This document shows positions 45,051 to 54,289 of a stretch of DNA of 64,000 nucleotides, one piece after another (within the stretch, counting starts at the first letter, position 1; each line of letters begins with the position of its first letter). The notes under the pieces are model-generated. The model was not told the DNA's origin, made no database searches, and saw only the letters and a list, made by a program, of their open reading frames with translations. Location of the stretch: NCBI RefSeq assembly GCF_014534655.1, contig NZ_JACVVD010000010.1:124001-188000 (forward strand), given 5' to 3'. This stretch comes from Paenibacillus sedimenti (GTDB lineage Bacteria > Bacillota > Bacilli > Paenibacillales > NBRC-103111). The translations under genes were made by a program, and so were the position numbers.

Positions 45051-47172
45051 GATGCCCTATAGAGAAGCTTCAATAATTCGTTATTTACGGTGGAAAATGC
45101 CTGTAGGGGCACCTATTCGTGAAGTATGGGAGACTTTGAGCCGAGCAAACGACCCTGAACATTTTCCTTTCGGAATCGGTGACAATATTACATTGCAGGC
45201 ATATCATCGAATCTTTACAAAGATGATTTCAAGGGGCAAGATTGAAGAAACAGAGAATGCGGATACAACAATTCGCTTCTACAAACCAACCCCCTACCTA
45301 ATTCCAGAAAATTCGATGACACTCAATGATATTAATGAGAACCTTTTGTCGTTAACCGCACCCGAAGCACTTGCTAAGTACATTGATGCATTGGATTATT
45401 TTGAACGAAATCAATCGGAAGCTTTGCACAAAGCTGCAGAAGCGCTCTTAGAAGAAGAGCCTGTACAACTAGTTCTTGAAATGCTCCAAGATGAAGTAAG
45501 AAAGCTAAACGAAACTCTTGACGATTTCAACGATGCCGAGACAAGAGATGACTCTGTTGAAACTGAACTTGAACAAAGGCATAAACGTCTTAGTACAATC
45601 GTACACAGTTATTATGGGATTCCAGTATCGATATTAGATACTCAAGATCTAAATCGCTTAATGAAGAATAGAACCACTATTAAACCAAATTGGAACAAAG
45701 TGAAGGATACATTAAAAAAACGTGTGTTTGGGGATAGGTGTATCTATCAGGTTGATGTTAGCGATTTTCTTCAATCTGACGATGCTAAAAAGCTTACTGT
45801 TTCTGGAAGTGATGGAAGCATGCATGCTGGGTTGGTCCGAGGAGTAACTGCACAGGCATATTCAGAGGATGATAATAACTCGGTATTAACCTTTAACAAC
45901 AGTATTGCATATGTTTCAATTGCAGAAAATAATCAACCTAACGAGTATGAATTCCCTTATCACGGAGTGCCGATGACAAGAGCTGCCCTCGAGGAACCTA
46001 GTAATAGAGGGATGGTTCTTAGTCCTTCTTGGTTCCCTGAACTTGAACAATCTGAATATGAACACATGAAGAAGTCTGCGCTAGATGTTATTCAGTACAG
46101 AATTGATGAGCGAATTATCACAGGAACAGCTCGCGCACTTGGTAGCGATTCCTCTCGAGGTGCAGGAAAACTGTTGCCACGCTCCCAAGTTCATTTTAGG
46201 GATGGATCAGTTGTTCCTCAAGAACGAGAGCTTAATCACTATGAAAGATTAGATTCTTACGGAGAAATGAGTCAAGAAGGCATTCGATTGAGCCACAACA
46301 TTTTACGAATTGTTAAAGAATCCTCAAGCACTGTATTTGCGGGAACCGTCAAATCCACACAATTGAAAGCTTTTTCTGAGTTGTTAAATTGGTATATATC
46401 ATGCGGCTCTAAACGTAGATTTGGCAGACCTATCGATCCGTTTTGGGATTTGTCTAGGGCAGCAAATATTTCTGATAATGTTGCAATGACTAAATTGCTC
46501 TCGACACTTGGGAAACCAGAGGAAGGTGTTTTTTGGGTAACTTTCTCCATCCTTCGACCTTTTCCGCAATTAGTTACTCATTTCTCCAGAAGGAAGTACG
46601 AGGATGATAACTGGGTTGATTTTTTTGAGGATCGTAAAAACAAGCAACTTGTGGAGTATAATAAATATGGTGGCAGTAGACCGTATTTTGATGGTGTGGG
46701 CATTGAAGATGATGCTTACGTCCGTATGTTAAAAGAAGCTGATTATGTGATGTTCTATATTGGTCACACTTGGGGAAATCCGCCCATTATTTTACCGAGA
46801 TACGAATTTATGGATTCGTTGAGGAAACGTGATCTAAAGGATGCAGCTACACGGGTCTCTCGAAAAATAAAGCTAATCGTTCAAGCCATCGCATTAACAA
46901 AACTCGCCCAGGATACAGATCACAATTTTATGACTGGTAAAAAATTTGTTAAAGTTGTGCCTTTTGTTGTCTATGAGGCGCATGAAAAAGGCAAAGTATT
47001 CGGACATAAGTTAGAGGCCGAATTAAAATCGGCGATTTTTGCTCGTTTGGCCGAATTGAAAAGAGTGCGCGGTAATGTTCCAGCTTTATCGGAATTGTAC
47101 CCCGTACCAATTCGAGGTTACTTCGAGCAAATGCAAAAACTACTTCCTGCATCAGTAAAAGATAATGAATGA
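45031..47172 (+). CDS. nurA: NurA-domain nuclease with N-terminal extension
   Basis: 713 residues. About residues 250-690 carry a NurA domain, with the catalytic-type VSGSDGSMHAG motif near 262 and further conserved acidic blocks (FDGVGIEDDAY, HTWGNPPIILP). NurA is a Mn-dependent 5'-3' exonuclease/endonuclease fed by HerA. The first 240 residues, including a winged-helix-like start and a charged helical stretch (LQDEVRKLNETLDDFNDAE), are not typical of archaeal NurA and may recognise a target. ATG is preceded by GGAGAG inside herA, indicating translational coupling. Confidence 0.83.
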   Translation: MAQKVIEMPYREASIIRYLRWKMPVGAPIREVWETLSRANDPEHFPFGIGDNITLQAYHRIFTKMISRGKIEETENADTTIRFYKPTPYLIPENSMTLNDINENLLSLTAPEALAKYIDALDYFERNQSEALHKAAEALLEEEPVQLVLEMLQDEVRKLNETLDDFNDAETRDDSVETELEQRHKRLSTIVHSYYGIPVSILDTQDLNRLMKNRTTIKPNWNKVKDTLKKRVFGDRCIYQVDVSDFLQSDDAKKLTVSGSDGSMHAGLVRGVTAQAYSEDDNNSVLTFNNSIAYVSIAENNQPNEYEFPYHGVPMTRAALEEPSNRGMVLSPSWFPELEQSEYEHMKKSALDVIQYRIDERIITGTARALGSDSSRGAGKLLPRSQVHFRDGSVVPQERELNHYERLDSYGEMSQEGIRLSHNILRIVKESSSTVFAGTVKSTQLKAFSELLNWYISCGSKRRFGRPIDPFWDLSRAANISDNVAMTKLLSTLGKPEEGVFWVTFSILRPFPQLVTHFSRRKYEDDNWVDFFEDRKNKQLVEYNKYGGSRPYFDGVGIEDDAYVRMLKEADYVMFYIGHTWGNPPIILPRYEFMDSLRKRDLKDAATRVSRKIKLIVQAIALTKLAQDTDHNFMTGKKFVKVVPFVVYEAHEKGKVFGHKLEAELKSAIFARLAELKRVRGNVPALSELYPVPIRGYFEQMQKLLPASVKDNE

Positions 47173-47176
47173 TAAA

Positions 47177-47210
47177 AAGATACTTCCCGCAGCCATGCGG
47201 GAAGTATCTT
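47177..47210 (+). terminator. Terminator after nurA
   Basis: AAGATACTTCCCGCA-GCCA-TGCGGGAAGTATCTT, a perfect 15-bp stem starting 5 bases after the stop. The T-run is poor, but hairpin stability is high. Confidence 0.7.
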
Positions 47211-47308
47211 CAAATTATGATGTGGAGTTGCTGATTTGCTAAATGCAATAAAAAATCGAGACGTAACTAACAATTTTAAATCATCTGCTACGACGTTTCT
47301 AAAGTGTA

Positions 47309-48247
47309 CTATCCTATCGTTACCTTAATACTTGGATCAGTTTCACAGAGTTCTACAATCTCATTATATTTATCGATTAGTTTCTCGACTGTAAATTTCC
47401 GGTCAGCTGTTTGAAATTTACTCAACTCATAAACGTTTGTCGCGATAAACTGTTCTGCTTCAAGCAAATCTATACGTCCATCAATCTCTTGAATTCGTGC
47501 AAGCGATTCAGCGCCAGCCATACTACTGTATGTAGTAACGATAATTGGCCTAGCTCCAGATTCGAGGTTTCGCTTGCATTTACGCATAAGCGCTTCTCCT
47601 GGGGCAGTTGTAACGTGAATAATGACATCGTCGATAATAAAATCGCCACTCCTACCGCTTACAGAATCAGAAACGGAAAATCCATGATGCTCAACTTGCT
47701 TATCTGTTAAAACAAGAGAAAGCTTGGCACCAACAAGATGCTGCAATACAGCCCCTTCATACATTGTTCCTGGATTTTCCTTTTGACGTTTTATTGCTTG
47801 TGAAAGGAGATCACGGACAATTGCCCGTATTGATTTACTTGTATCATAACGCAATGTAAAAGGTTGGGAACTGAAATAATCTCGAACCCGTTGAATCCAC
47901 CAATTTTCTATGATTTCAAGATTCGCCAAGGAAGATGCATGAAGATTGTTCAAGAAGGCAACATAATCCTGCATGTTTCCAACGCTCCCCCTACTTGTTC
48001 TACCACCTTCCTCCGCAAGTACTCTGTTAATTCCATGATCTTTTAGAATAGATTGCACCGCTGCTTTCCCAAGTCCTAGAACTTGTCCTTTACTTTCTGC
48101 TACAAGAGTACTTGGATCTAATGGAAGTCCATTATTTTTAGCCAAGCGTGATACATGGAGGATAACAGCAAGTTGACCTTTAGAGGTCAAACCTTTTTCT
48201 GTTCTATATTTCTCTAACTCCTGGAACAACTTATCCGACATTAACAT
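47309..48247 (-). CDS. DUF4928-family protein, probable type II restriction endonuclease
   Basis: 312 residues. Typical DUF4928 blocks are LFQELEKYRTEKG, GLGKAAVQSILKDHGINRV, EEGGRTSRGS, GAVLQHLVGAKL and a GDFIIDDVIIHVTT segment that reads like the D-x(n)-E/D-x-K core of a restriction fold. The family is regularly encoded beside C5 cytosine methyltransferases and is taken to be the cognate endonuclease. The start region overlaps the methyltransferase stop by 17 bases, so the nuclease would be made after the methylase. The recognition site is unknown. Confidence 0.82.
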   Translation of the reverse strand: MLMSDKLFQELEKYRTEKGLTSKGQLAVILHVSRLAKNNGLPLDPSTLVAESKGQVLGLGKAAVQSILKDHGINRVLAEEGGRTSRGSVGNMQDYVAFLNNLHASSLANLEIIENWWIQRVRDYFSSQPFTLRYDTSKSIRAIVRDLLSQAIKRQKENPGTMYEGAVLQHLVGAKLSLVLTDKQVEHHGFSVSDSVSGRSGDFIIDDVIIHVTTAPGEALMRKCKRNLESGARPIIVTTYSSMAGAESLARIQEIDGRIDLLEAEQFIATNVYELSKFQTADRKFTVEKLIDKYNEIVELCETDPSIKVTIG

Positions 48248-49343
48248 TAAACTCCCTTTCTTTCAGCTGCCTGCTCTGTTCGGCTAGGGGGAAGAGAAGA
48301 TGTTCTGATAGATATTGAGCAACTGGTGCAGCTACTGCATCACCCATTGCCTTATATCCATTGTTGTATGTTCCGGGCAACTTATAGCTGTCTGGCGCAC
48401 CCATTAATCTTGCTGTTTCACGTGTGGTTAGTAGCCGTGTTTTTAATGCCCCATTTTGGTTTAAGACGACATATTGACGGCTACTTCCTCCTTCTGGAGT
48501 TCTTAAACAACCTGCAACCCCATCAACCCGTAATTCAAGTACCTGTTTTTTGTTTCTCGTGCGTTTGTACCCAGCAGCTACACGAAAACCTTCTTTGAGT
48601 TTTGCTAAATGTAGCGGAGGGACTAAACTAAGATTGTAGGAAGTCGTGTCTTCGTTGTCTACTGGAGCATCCCATTCAATAATATCTGCCAGTACGTTTT
48701 TCCGTATGTCTGGCTCTGGGATTCGCCACCATATCCAGTCTTTTAAGTCATTAGATGCTTTCTTTACCGCTTCATTATGTAGCCAATTCGGGGTATCGGA
48801 TATCAGGCTCTCCGGAATTTTAATTTCTTTTTTTACTGCAATAACAAATACTCTTGGCCTTGATTGAGGAACCCATCTAACAGCATCAAGAATAATAGCA
48901 CCTGCCTTATAGCCTCTCGTCCGAAGTGCTTCGTGAAGGAGTTTATAATTTTGTCCGCCCTTAGAGGAAACCAGGCCAACAACGTTTTCTGCTACCAAAA
49001 TAGGTGGCATCTTGGGCATTTCGTCCATAATGCGCAGCCATTCCCAAACAAGGCCGCTGCGCTTACCTTCAATACCAGCAATTAAACCAGCAAGAGAAAG
49101 ATCTTGACAAGGGAAACTCGCCCAAGATAAATCTGCATGTGGAAGACCAAGCCCACACACATGTTGAATATCGTTTAGGTGGAAGTGTTTCTTACCATGA
49201 TTCGCTACATAAACTGCTGCTTTTTTCTCGCATATATCGTTGGCCCATACTGCTTTAAAATAAGGCTTTAGTGCGTGTGCGACTAGCCCGCTTCCTGCAA
49301 AAAATTCAAGGAATGAATAGGTATTCTGATGTAATGATTCCAT
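48231..49343 (-). CDS. DNA (cytosine-5)-methyltransferase
   Basis: 370 residues. Motif I FLEFFAGSGL, catalytic motif IV ASFPCQDLSLAG with its cysteine, motif VI VAENVVG, motif VIII VPQSRPRVFV, and motifs IX-X (LTTRETARLMGAP, GYKAMGDAVAAPV) are in the standard order. It methylates C5 of cytosine in the restriction site. ATG at 49343 follows GGAGGTCCGAC. Divergent from vsr and upstream of the DUF4928 endonuclease. No controller (C) protein gene is seen. Confidence 0.93.
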   Translation of the reverse strand: MESLHQNTYSFLEFFAGSGLVAHALKPYFKAVWANDICEKKAAVYVANHGKKHFHLNDIQHVCGLGLPHADLSWASFPCQDLSLAGLIAGIEGKRSGLVWEWLRIMDEMPKMPPILVAENVVGLVSSKGGQNYKLLHEALRTRGYKAGAIILDAVRWVPQSRPRVFVIAVKKEIKIPESLISDTPNWLHNEAVKKASNDLKDWIWWRIPEPDIRKNVLADIIEWDAPVDNEDTTSYNLSLVPPLHLAKLKEGFRVAAGYKRTRNKKQVLELRVDGVAGCLRTPEGGSSRQYVVLNQNGALKTRLLTTRETARLMGAPDSYKLPGTYNNGYKAMGDAVAAPVAQYLSEHLLFPLAEQSRQLKEREFNVNVG

Positions 49344-49555
49344 GTCGGACCTCCAAGTAACAAAACAAATGTTCTATCTTTTAATTCTAACATTTAACCC
49401 GTATTTTTTCGATAGTTAAAACTAATAAATATTAACCTCATACTAATGTTAGATTTAGGTCAAAAATTTTATTGTCAATTAAGACTTGTAGTAGAACCAT
49501 TGTTGGGAAATAATTGTATTTAGATCTGCAATTCATGCCAAGCGGGTAGGGGAAT

Positions 49556-49993
49556 ATGACTGATACATTTTCTAAGGAAAAAAGAAGTGAAATCATGAGA
49601 GCTGTTAGAGGGAAAAAAACTACTTTGGAAACGAAAGTATCGAAGGCTCTCTGGAAAAGAGGAATTAGATTTAGGCAAAATGTTAAAGATCTACGAGGAA
49701 AACCCGATATAGCCATAAAAAAATATAAGATAGTTATTTTTATCGATTCTTGTTTTTGGCACGGTTGTGAAGAACACTGCCGAATACCCTCATCGAATAT
49801 CAATTACTGGACTAGCAAAATAGCTCGAAATGTTAGAAGAGATCATGAAACCACACAATACTATGTTGAAAATGGTTGGAACATTTTGCGAATCTGGGAA
49901 CACGATATAAAGAAAAGATTTGACGAAACAATCAATACCTTAGAGGAGATTATTCTCAAAACAAAATATACAAAAAAAACTGGAGCCAAATAA
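49556..49993 (+). CDS. vsr: Very short patch repair (Vsr) endonuclease
   Basis: 145 residues. Vsr blocks are RSEIMRAVRGKKTTLE, the metal and catalytic region RGKPDIAIKKYKIVIFIDSCFWHGC, and ILRIWEHDI. It nicks beside T in T:G mismatches produced when 5-methylcytosine deaminates, matching the cytosine methylase next door. ATG follows GTAGGGG. Transcribed away from the methyltransferase. Confidence 0.92.
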   Translation: MTDTFSKEKRSEIMRAVRGKKTTLETKVSKALWKRGIRFRQNVKDLRGKPDIAIKKYKIVIFIDSCFWHGCEEHCRIPSSNINYWTSKIARNVRRDHETTQYYVENGWNILRIWEHDIKKRFDETINTLEEIILKTKYTKKTGAK

Positions 49994-50194
49994 ATTTCTT
50001 CCTCCTTTTCATTTTCAACTGTTTTCAACTCAGTTTTAGAACAACAATTTTCGAGGTTGATTCAGGATTCCATTTAAAACTCAATGGATCAAACAGTTCC
50101 GCTCAGCATTCCCGGGGGCGAATTTTCGAAGCTTAAGTGGAACACATCCTGTCATTCGCTCCCACAACGTTTATCAGTTAGCATTTGTTCGCAT

Positions 50195-50225
50195 AAAAAA
50201 AGTCCCCACTGTGGATCAGTGAGGG
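50195..50225 (-). terminator. Terminator, minus strand
   Basis: CCCTCACTG-ATCCA-CAGTGGGG then ACTTTTTTT on the minus strand. It would end the decayed regulator gene upstream of it. Confidence 0.65.
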
Positions 50226-50257
50226 ATAATAGAACAACATTATAAATTTTTAAATCA

Positions 50258-50577
50258 TTAATATCGCCCTAATTTCAACTTTATGAAATCAAATAATTTT
50301 ATCTTGATCAGCGGTTTTTAATTTACCAAAATGTAGCAGTATGTTAGCCTCTTTTTCATTGATGCCTCTGATTCCAAAAGCCTTACCTGCAGAACTCATT
50401 GAACCCAAAAGTATCCATTCAACATCCGCCTCGAATCCTTCAACAATTGCAGGATGGTATCAACCGTAGGCTTATATTTGTCTTGTTCCAACTCGCTAAG
50501 CGTAGCCTGAGAAACCAATTCGATTAGAGAAATCAACTTGATTAATCTTATTCATCTTTCTGATCATTCTAATACGG
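50258..50577 (-). pseudogene. XRE-type transcriptional regulator pseudogene
   Basis: Pieces in different minus-strand frames rebuild one Cro/C1-type regulator: NQVDFSNRIG, then VSQATLSELEQDKYKPTVD (helix-turn-helix), then FEADVEWILLGS, INEKEANILLHFGKLKTADQ and a final FIKLKLGRY ending at 50258. At least three frameshifts separate them. Confidence 0.6.
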
Positions 50578-50581
50578 CTGC

Positions 50582-50776
50582 CTATTTTTTTTGATATGTA
50601 TCACTCCCGTTAAAAAGAAAGTCCCAATGACTTTTTACATCATCGGGACTGGCTAAGGGGTTCACGACTTTTTTATCACCAGACAACCACCCTGCACTAA
50701 CAAAGCCACCCGACTCCACATGACTTGAGTGTCGGTCACTGTAATTTAAGCCGTAAGTAACACGCATTGTCTTCAT
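50582..50776 (-). CDS. Doubtful 64-residue ORF built over an element end
   Basis: Frame of 64 codons whose first third reads through the 45-base repeat at 50713-50757 shared with the serine-recombinase element. No ribosome site and no family. It is probably not a real gene, though the tail (SGGFVSAGWLSGDKK onward) could be part of one. Confidence 0.2.
   Translation of the reverse strand: MKTMRVTYGLNYSDRHSSHVESGGFVSAGWLSGDKKVVNPLASPDDVKSHWDFLFNGSDTYQKK
50713..50757. repeat. Second copy of the element end (45 bases)
   Basis: Matches 52765-52808 at 44 of 45 positions, the only difference being one extra G. It contains ACTCCACATG, most of the recombination core, and continues into the sequence that in the intact element holds the recombinase stop codon. 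Confidence 0.85.
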
Positions 50777-50901
50777 CTGGCGGCAAGGCCAATTTATATG
50801 CCGGATTCACTGCTCCCAGCTGAAAAAACCATTTCCAAAATCTAATTCCACATGAACAATTATTTTATTGCCTGTTATAAATGGGGTTTATGCTTATACC
50901 T

Positions 50902-51528
50902 TCATTGGAGTGAATTCATCAACTCATAGAAATATTTGGATTCATGAGTCTTATTAAGACTATACCAGGCATCTAATGTTTTTGAATTAAACACACCCAG
51001 AGCTTTCAAGACGTGTACAGAAAATTCCAACGGAGCTATTCCAGATGCAGTGATCAGTTTTCCATCAGTTACAACAGACTCCATTTTGTAATACTTTTCG
51101 CCCGTGTAAGTGGGACAGATCATTTTAAGGTATTCCAGATCATTGCTTGTATGCCAACGTGAATTCAGCAATCCTGTCTGGGCAAGTCCCATTGTAGCAC
51201 CACAAATCGCTGCAACCAATATACCTTCCTTTAAACACCTCTCAACGATTTTTAAGATGGGTTGGTGAATGGTTTCTGTCCATGTATCTCCACCGGGTAA
51301 AATTAATGTATCTGTGCTTTCAATGCTGCACTCATCCAGTTTGATGTCAGGCAGTATTTTCAATCCGCCCATTGTAGTTACAGGAGTCTTTTCAATTCCC
51401 ACGGTAACTATTTTTGATGCGGCCAGCCCCTTTTTATAATATCTTCCCGAGTTCAATTCGGCAGTTAAGTAACCTATTTCCCAGTCTGACATTGTGTCAA
51501 ACACATAAAGATATACCGTATTATTCAT
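50902..51528 (-). CDS. DJ-1/PfpI-family protein (type 1 glutamine amidotransferase-like)
   Basis: 208 residues. The nucleophile elbow is AAICGATMGLA (cysteine near residue 107), preceded by LILPGGDTW, the usual acidic-loop region of YdeA/DJ-1 proteins. Members are stress-related hydrolases, chaperones or glyoxalases; the reaction is not predictable. ATG at 51528 follows AAGGAG by 9 bases. It shares strand with the WYL regulator upstream, which may control it, but a strong hairpin separates them. Confidence 0.83.
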   Translation of the reverse strand: MNNTVYLYVFDTMSDWEIGYLTAELNSGRYYKKGLAASKIVTVGIEKTPVTTMGGLKILPDIKLDECSIESTDTLILPGGDTWTETIHQPILKIVERCLKEGILVAAICGATMGLAQTGLLNSRWHTSNDLEYLKMICPTYTGEKYYKMESVVTDGKLITASGIAPLEFSVHVLKALGVFNSKTLDAWYSLNKTHESKYFYELMNSLQ

Positions 51529-51607
51529 TTGCAAGTTCTCCTTATTTTACAATTCATCAAGGGATACCAACCGTCCATCGGTAATCATTGATTATCATCA
51601 TTATAGA

Positions 51608-51642
51608 ATAGCTTCACTGACATCTGCTGTCAGTGAAGCTAT
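51608..51642 (-). terminator. Hairpin at the end of the WYL regulator gene
   Basis: ATAGCTTCACTGACA-TCTGC-TGTCAGTGAAGCTAT, a perfect 15-bp stem touching the WYL stop codon. T-run weak (TTCTATAAT). Confidence 0.65.
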
Positions 51643-52604
51643 TAAAGTTGATAATATTCCATTAACTCCGACGCAACAGCAACAAGTTTTTCCTTCAAAC
51701 TCTGTGGTTCGATTACTTGAATCGATTTCCCGTAGGATAGGAGAAGATAAGGGACATATGTATGAATTGATTGTTCCTCAAGTAAAAAGATTGCTTGGTT
51801 TGATGCCCGCTCTTTCAGATGATGCCCCAAAAACCAATGTAGGCATAAGTCATCCAATGCTTCTGACCTGCCTCGGATAATTAAAGAAATTAACCCGTCC
51901 TTGCCCACTAAATCAGGCAACAGATTCTGCATAAAAAATTCACGGGCCGAAAAAGCTTCGGAACGCTTAAATATTATTTGAGTACGCTTGATTTGTAGAA
52001 TCCGTTCTGCCCGAAAGCTGCGGATCTCATTCCTTAGGTGGCAAAATGCAACAGTATACCATTTATTGTTCCAGTAAACCATTCCATAGGGGTCTATCAC
52101 CCTATTCTTGGGTTGTTCTTCATGGCGTGTGCGATAATCAATTTCTACAGAGAATTCATTTGCTACAGCCTGCTCCAATTCCGCCAATACCAGCTGAACA
52201 GAAGGGTCTCCCATACGGTTTATAACTTCAAATCCGGCTAAATGACGGCTAAGTATACTTTCCTGCTCCTGATTCGAATACATTTTCAATTTTGATGTCG
52301 CATTGCCTAATGCCTCACTCAAAGGGTATCCGGCTTCTTTTGCAAAAACAGCAGCATGAAGGAGTGCCTTTTTTTCTTCAATATCAAATAGCAGAGGTGC
52401 TCTGATAAAATTATTTAGCAAGCTATACCCGCCATTATGACCTGTGTCGGATATTATAGGCACTCCACTAGTACATAGTGCATCAATATACCGATAAACT
52501 GTCCTTATATTTATTTCTAACTTTTCGGATATTTGTTTTGCAGTCATTTTTACGCCCGCATTCAACATCCATAGAATTGCAAGCATATTATCGTTTTTTG
52601 GCAT
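51642..52604 (-). CDS. HTH/WYL-domain transcriptional regulator (YobV/DeoR-like)
   Basis: 320 residues. The N-terminal winged helix (about 5-60) has KMTAKQISEKLEINIRTVYRYIDAL. The central WYL domain begins FSVEIDYRTR, with GMVYWNNKWYTVAFCHLRNEIRSFRAERI, and a WCX-type C-terminal extension follows. Such proteins sense ligands or nucleic acid and regulate neighbours, here possibly the PfpI-family gene. GAGG lies before the ATG. Confidence 0.87.
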   Translation of the reverse strand: MPKNDNMLAILWMLNAGVKMTAKQISEKLEINIRTVYRYIDALCTSGVPIISDTGHNGGYSLLNNFIRAPLLFDIEEKKALLHAAVFAKEAGYPLSEALGNATSKLKMYSNQEQESILSRHLAGFEVINRMGDPSVQLVLAELEQAVANEFSVEIDYRTRHEEQPKNRVIDPYGMVYWNNKWYTVAFCHLRNEIRSFRAERILQIKRTQIIFKRSEAFSAREFFMQNLLPDLVGKDGLISLIIRGRSEALDDLCLHWFLGHHLKERASNQAIFLLEEQSIHTYVPYLLLSYGKSIQVIEPQSLKEKLVAVASELMEYYQL

Positions 52605-52732
52605 AACATGAACCTCATCTTTTATTAAACCTCTATATTTTATAAATATCTTTTTTATCTACTCAAGTATCGCACGAAATTATTAGCTTTGCGAATCGCC
52701 TGCCTATCTTTCAACTTCCTTGACCAGTACTG

Positions 52733-52774
52733 TCACATCTCTTTTCGTACCATCAATATTAGACACTCCACATG
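52733..52774 (-). pseudogene. Native 3' tail of an rlmD-type gene left at attR
   Basis: Minus strand reads HVECLILMVRKEM and a stop, the typical C-terminal end of RlmD/RumA-family 23S rRNA uracil-5-methyltransferases (HVEC...L..RK). It is cut off from the rest of the gene by the element. Confidence 0.7.
52763..52774. other. attR core
   Basis: ACACTCCACATG; the element side carries the recombinase 3' end, the chromosome side the native rlmD-type tail. Confidence 0.7.
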
Positions 52775-52808
52775 ACTTGAGTGTCGGTCACTTAATTTAA
52801 GCCGTAAG
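52765..52808. repeat. Element-end repeat (44 bases)
   Basis: Partner of the 50713-50757 copy. Includes the attR core and the recombinase stop codon. Confidence 0.85.
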
Positions 52809-54287
52809 AAGAGCGGTGGCGGTAAACTTGTAATGAATGTTTACCGAGCCATCCGCCTGTACTTCAATCTTATCAATAAACCTATGCACCATCTCAGAAG
52901 TCAGTTCGTCCAACTTCATGAACTGCTTGAGTTCCTTCTTCAATCGAACGATACTTTCCCCTGTACTACTACTTGCTTGTAGAGACTGGAAGCCTTTTAA
53001 CTGGTCTTGTAGGCTACAGAGTTCTGCATTGCCACTCTCCGCTGCTTCCTTATAATCGGACTCATCAATCGTACCGCTTGCCAATAGTCTGATTAACCCT
53101 GTCTTTTGTTCCTTCAGCTTTTCAATACGCCTTTGTAAAGACTGTATTTGCTTCTCTGATTGCTTTCTTGCTTGTAAGGTCTTTACCTCTAGCCGCCCCA
53201 TTATTTCTTTCTCATTGAGGGTATTAGCCATGTTACGAATATCATCAAGGATTACGCCTATGAGTACTTTTTCCTTAACGCTATGCTGACTGCACACGTG
53301 CTTCCCATGCTTGTAATAGTTTCCGCATACATAGCCCTTTCGATAATGGACATACCATAGAGCCTTGCCGCAATCGGCGCAGAAGAGATAGTTAGTAAAT
53401 AGGTGCTTCTTAGCCTTGGGCTTTGCTTGTTGCCGCTTTCGCCCCTCCATGTACTGTTGTACGGCTTCAAAATCTTCCCTAGAGATAATAGCATGGTGAG
53501 CGTCTTCAGTAATAATTTGCTTATCCCTTGGTACTTCTTCACGTACTTTTGATGTAACGCTTACTGTTGTCTGCCGCCCTTGAACTAAGTCGCCAACATA
53601 ATGTGGGTTATTTAGAATTTTCTTAATAGAAGTACCTTGCCAGTACAGCCCAGCATTCTTCTTACCAATAACCTGTGCAGGTGTAGGACAGCCTTCACGG
53701 GTTAAAGTACGTGCAATAGCATCAAAGCCCTTTCCATCTAAGTACATTCGAAATATCCGTTTTACATTGTTCGGTGTGTCGTCCTCAGCAAGAACAAGTT
53801 TCCCGCTATTTAGTCTGTAACCATATGGTGGTACAGAGCCTTTGAACTCACCCTTCTTTGCCTTACTGCTAAGAGAGGCTTTTATTCTGGTGGACGTACG
53901 CTGTGATTCCTGTTCATACATCCAAGCATACAGCCCAAACATTTCACCGTTGCCTTCAATTGTATTAATGGCATTGTCTAGTGTAACAATATGAACACTG
54001 TTGTCCCTAGCCATATCTCTAATTTGATAGGATAGTCCTCCGTTACGAGCAAGCCGTGAAAGTTCTTTTGCAACAATAACATCAAATTTTCGAGTCTTTG
54101 CATCTCGTATCAAGCGTTGCAGGTTTTCCCTCTTACCAGTTGTCCCGCTTTCAACATCAACATAGAAGTCAAATACATCCCAACCCCTATCTTCTAGGTA
54201 CTGATAGAATAAACTTCTTTGATTCTCTAAAGACGATTTTTGTTCCTCTTTATCTGTCGAAACACGGATATATACTGCACATCTCAT
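52797..54287 (-). CDS. Large serine recombinase (integrase)
   Basis: 496 residues. The resolvase catalytic domain starts MRCAVYIRVSTDKEEQ, with the nucleophilic serine in RVST and the AKELSRLARN and R-rich QESQRTSTRIKA helices. Then a recombinase domain (GSVPPYGYRL, LNNPHYVGDLVQGR), a zinc ribbon (CADCG and CGNYYKHGKHVC) with the coiled-coil insertion after it, and a C-terminal tail. It catalyses site-specific integration between attP and attB; excision would need a directionality factor, for which the small helix-turn-helix genes are candidates. The stop codon is 23 bases from the attR core. Confidence 0.93.
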   Translation of the reverse strand: MRCAVYIRVSTDKEEQKSSLENQRSLFYQYLEDRGWDVFDFYVDVESGTTGKRENLQRLIRDAKTRKFDVIVAKELSRLARNGGLSYQIRDMARDNSVHIVTLDNAINTIEGNGEMFGLYAWMYEQESQRTSTRIKASLSSKAKKGEFKGSVPPYGYRLNSGKLVLAEDDTPNNVKRIFRMYLDGKGFDAIARTLTREGCPTPAQVIGKKNAGLYWQGTSIKKILNNPHYVGDLVQGRQTTVSVTSKVREEVPRDKQIITEDAHHAIISREDFEAVQQYMEGRKRQQAKPKAKKHLFTNYLFCADCGKALWYVHYRKGYVCGNYYKHGKHVCSQHSVKEKVLIGVILDDIRNMANTLNEKEIMGRLEVKTLQARKQSEKQIQSLQRRIEKLKEQKTGLIRLLASGTIDESDYKEAAESGNAELCSLQDQLKGFQSLQASSSTGESIVRLKKELKQFMKLDELTSEMVHRFIDKIEVQADGSVNIHYKFTATALLTA

Positions 54288-54289
54288 AG

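Noticed and set aside
50582..50776. A real 64-residue protein gene
   Set aside because: Its 5' third is the repeated element end, it has no ribosome site and no recognised family; kept only as a doubtful entry.
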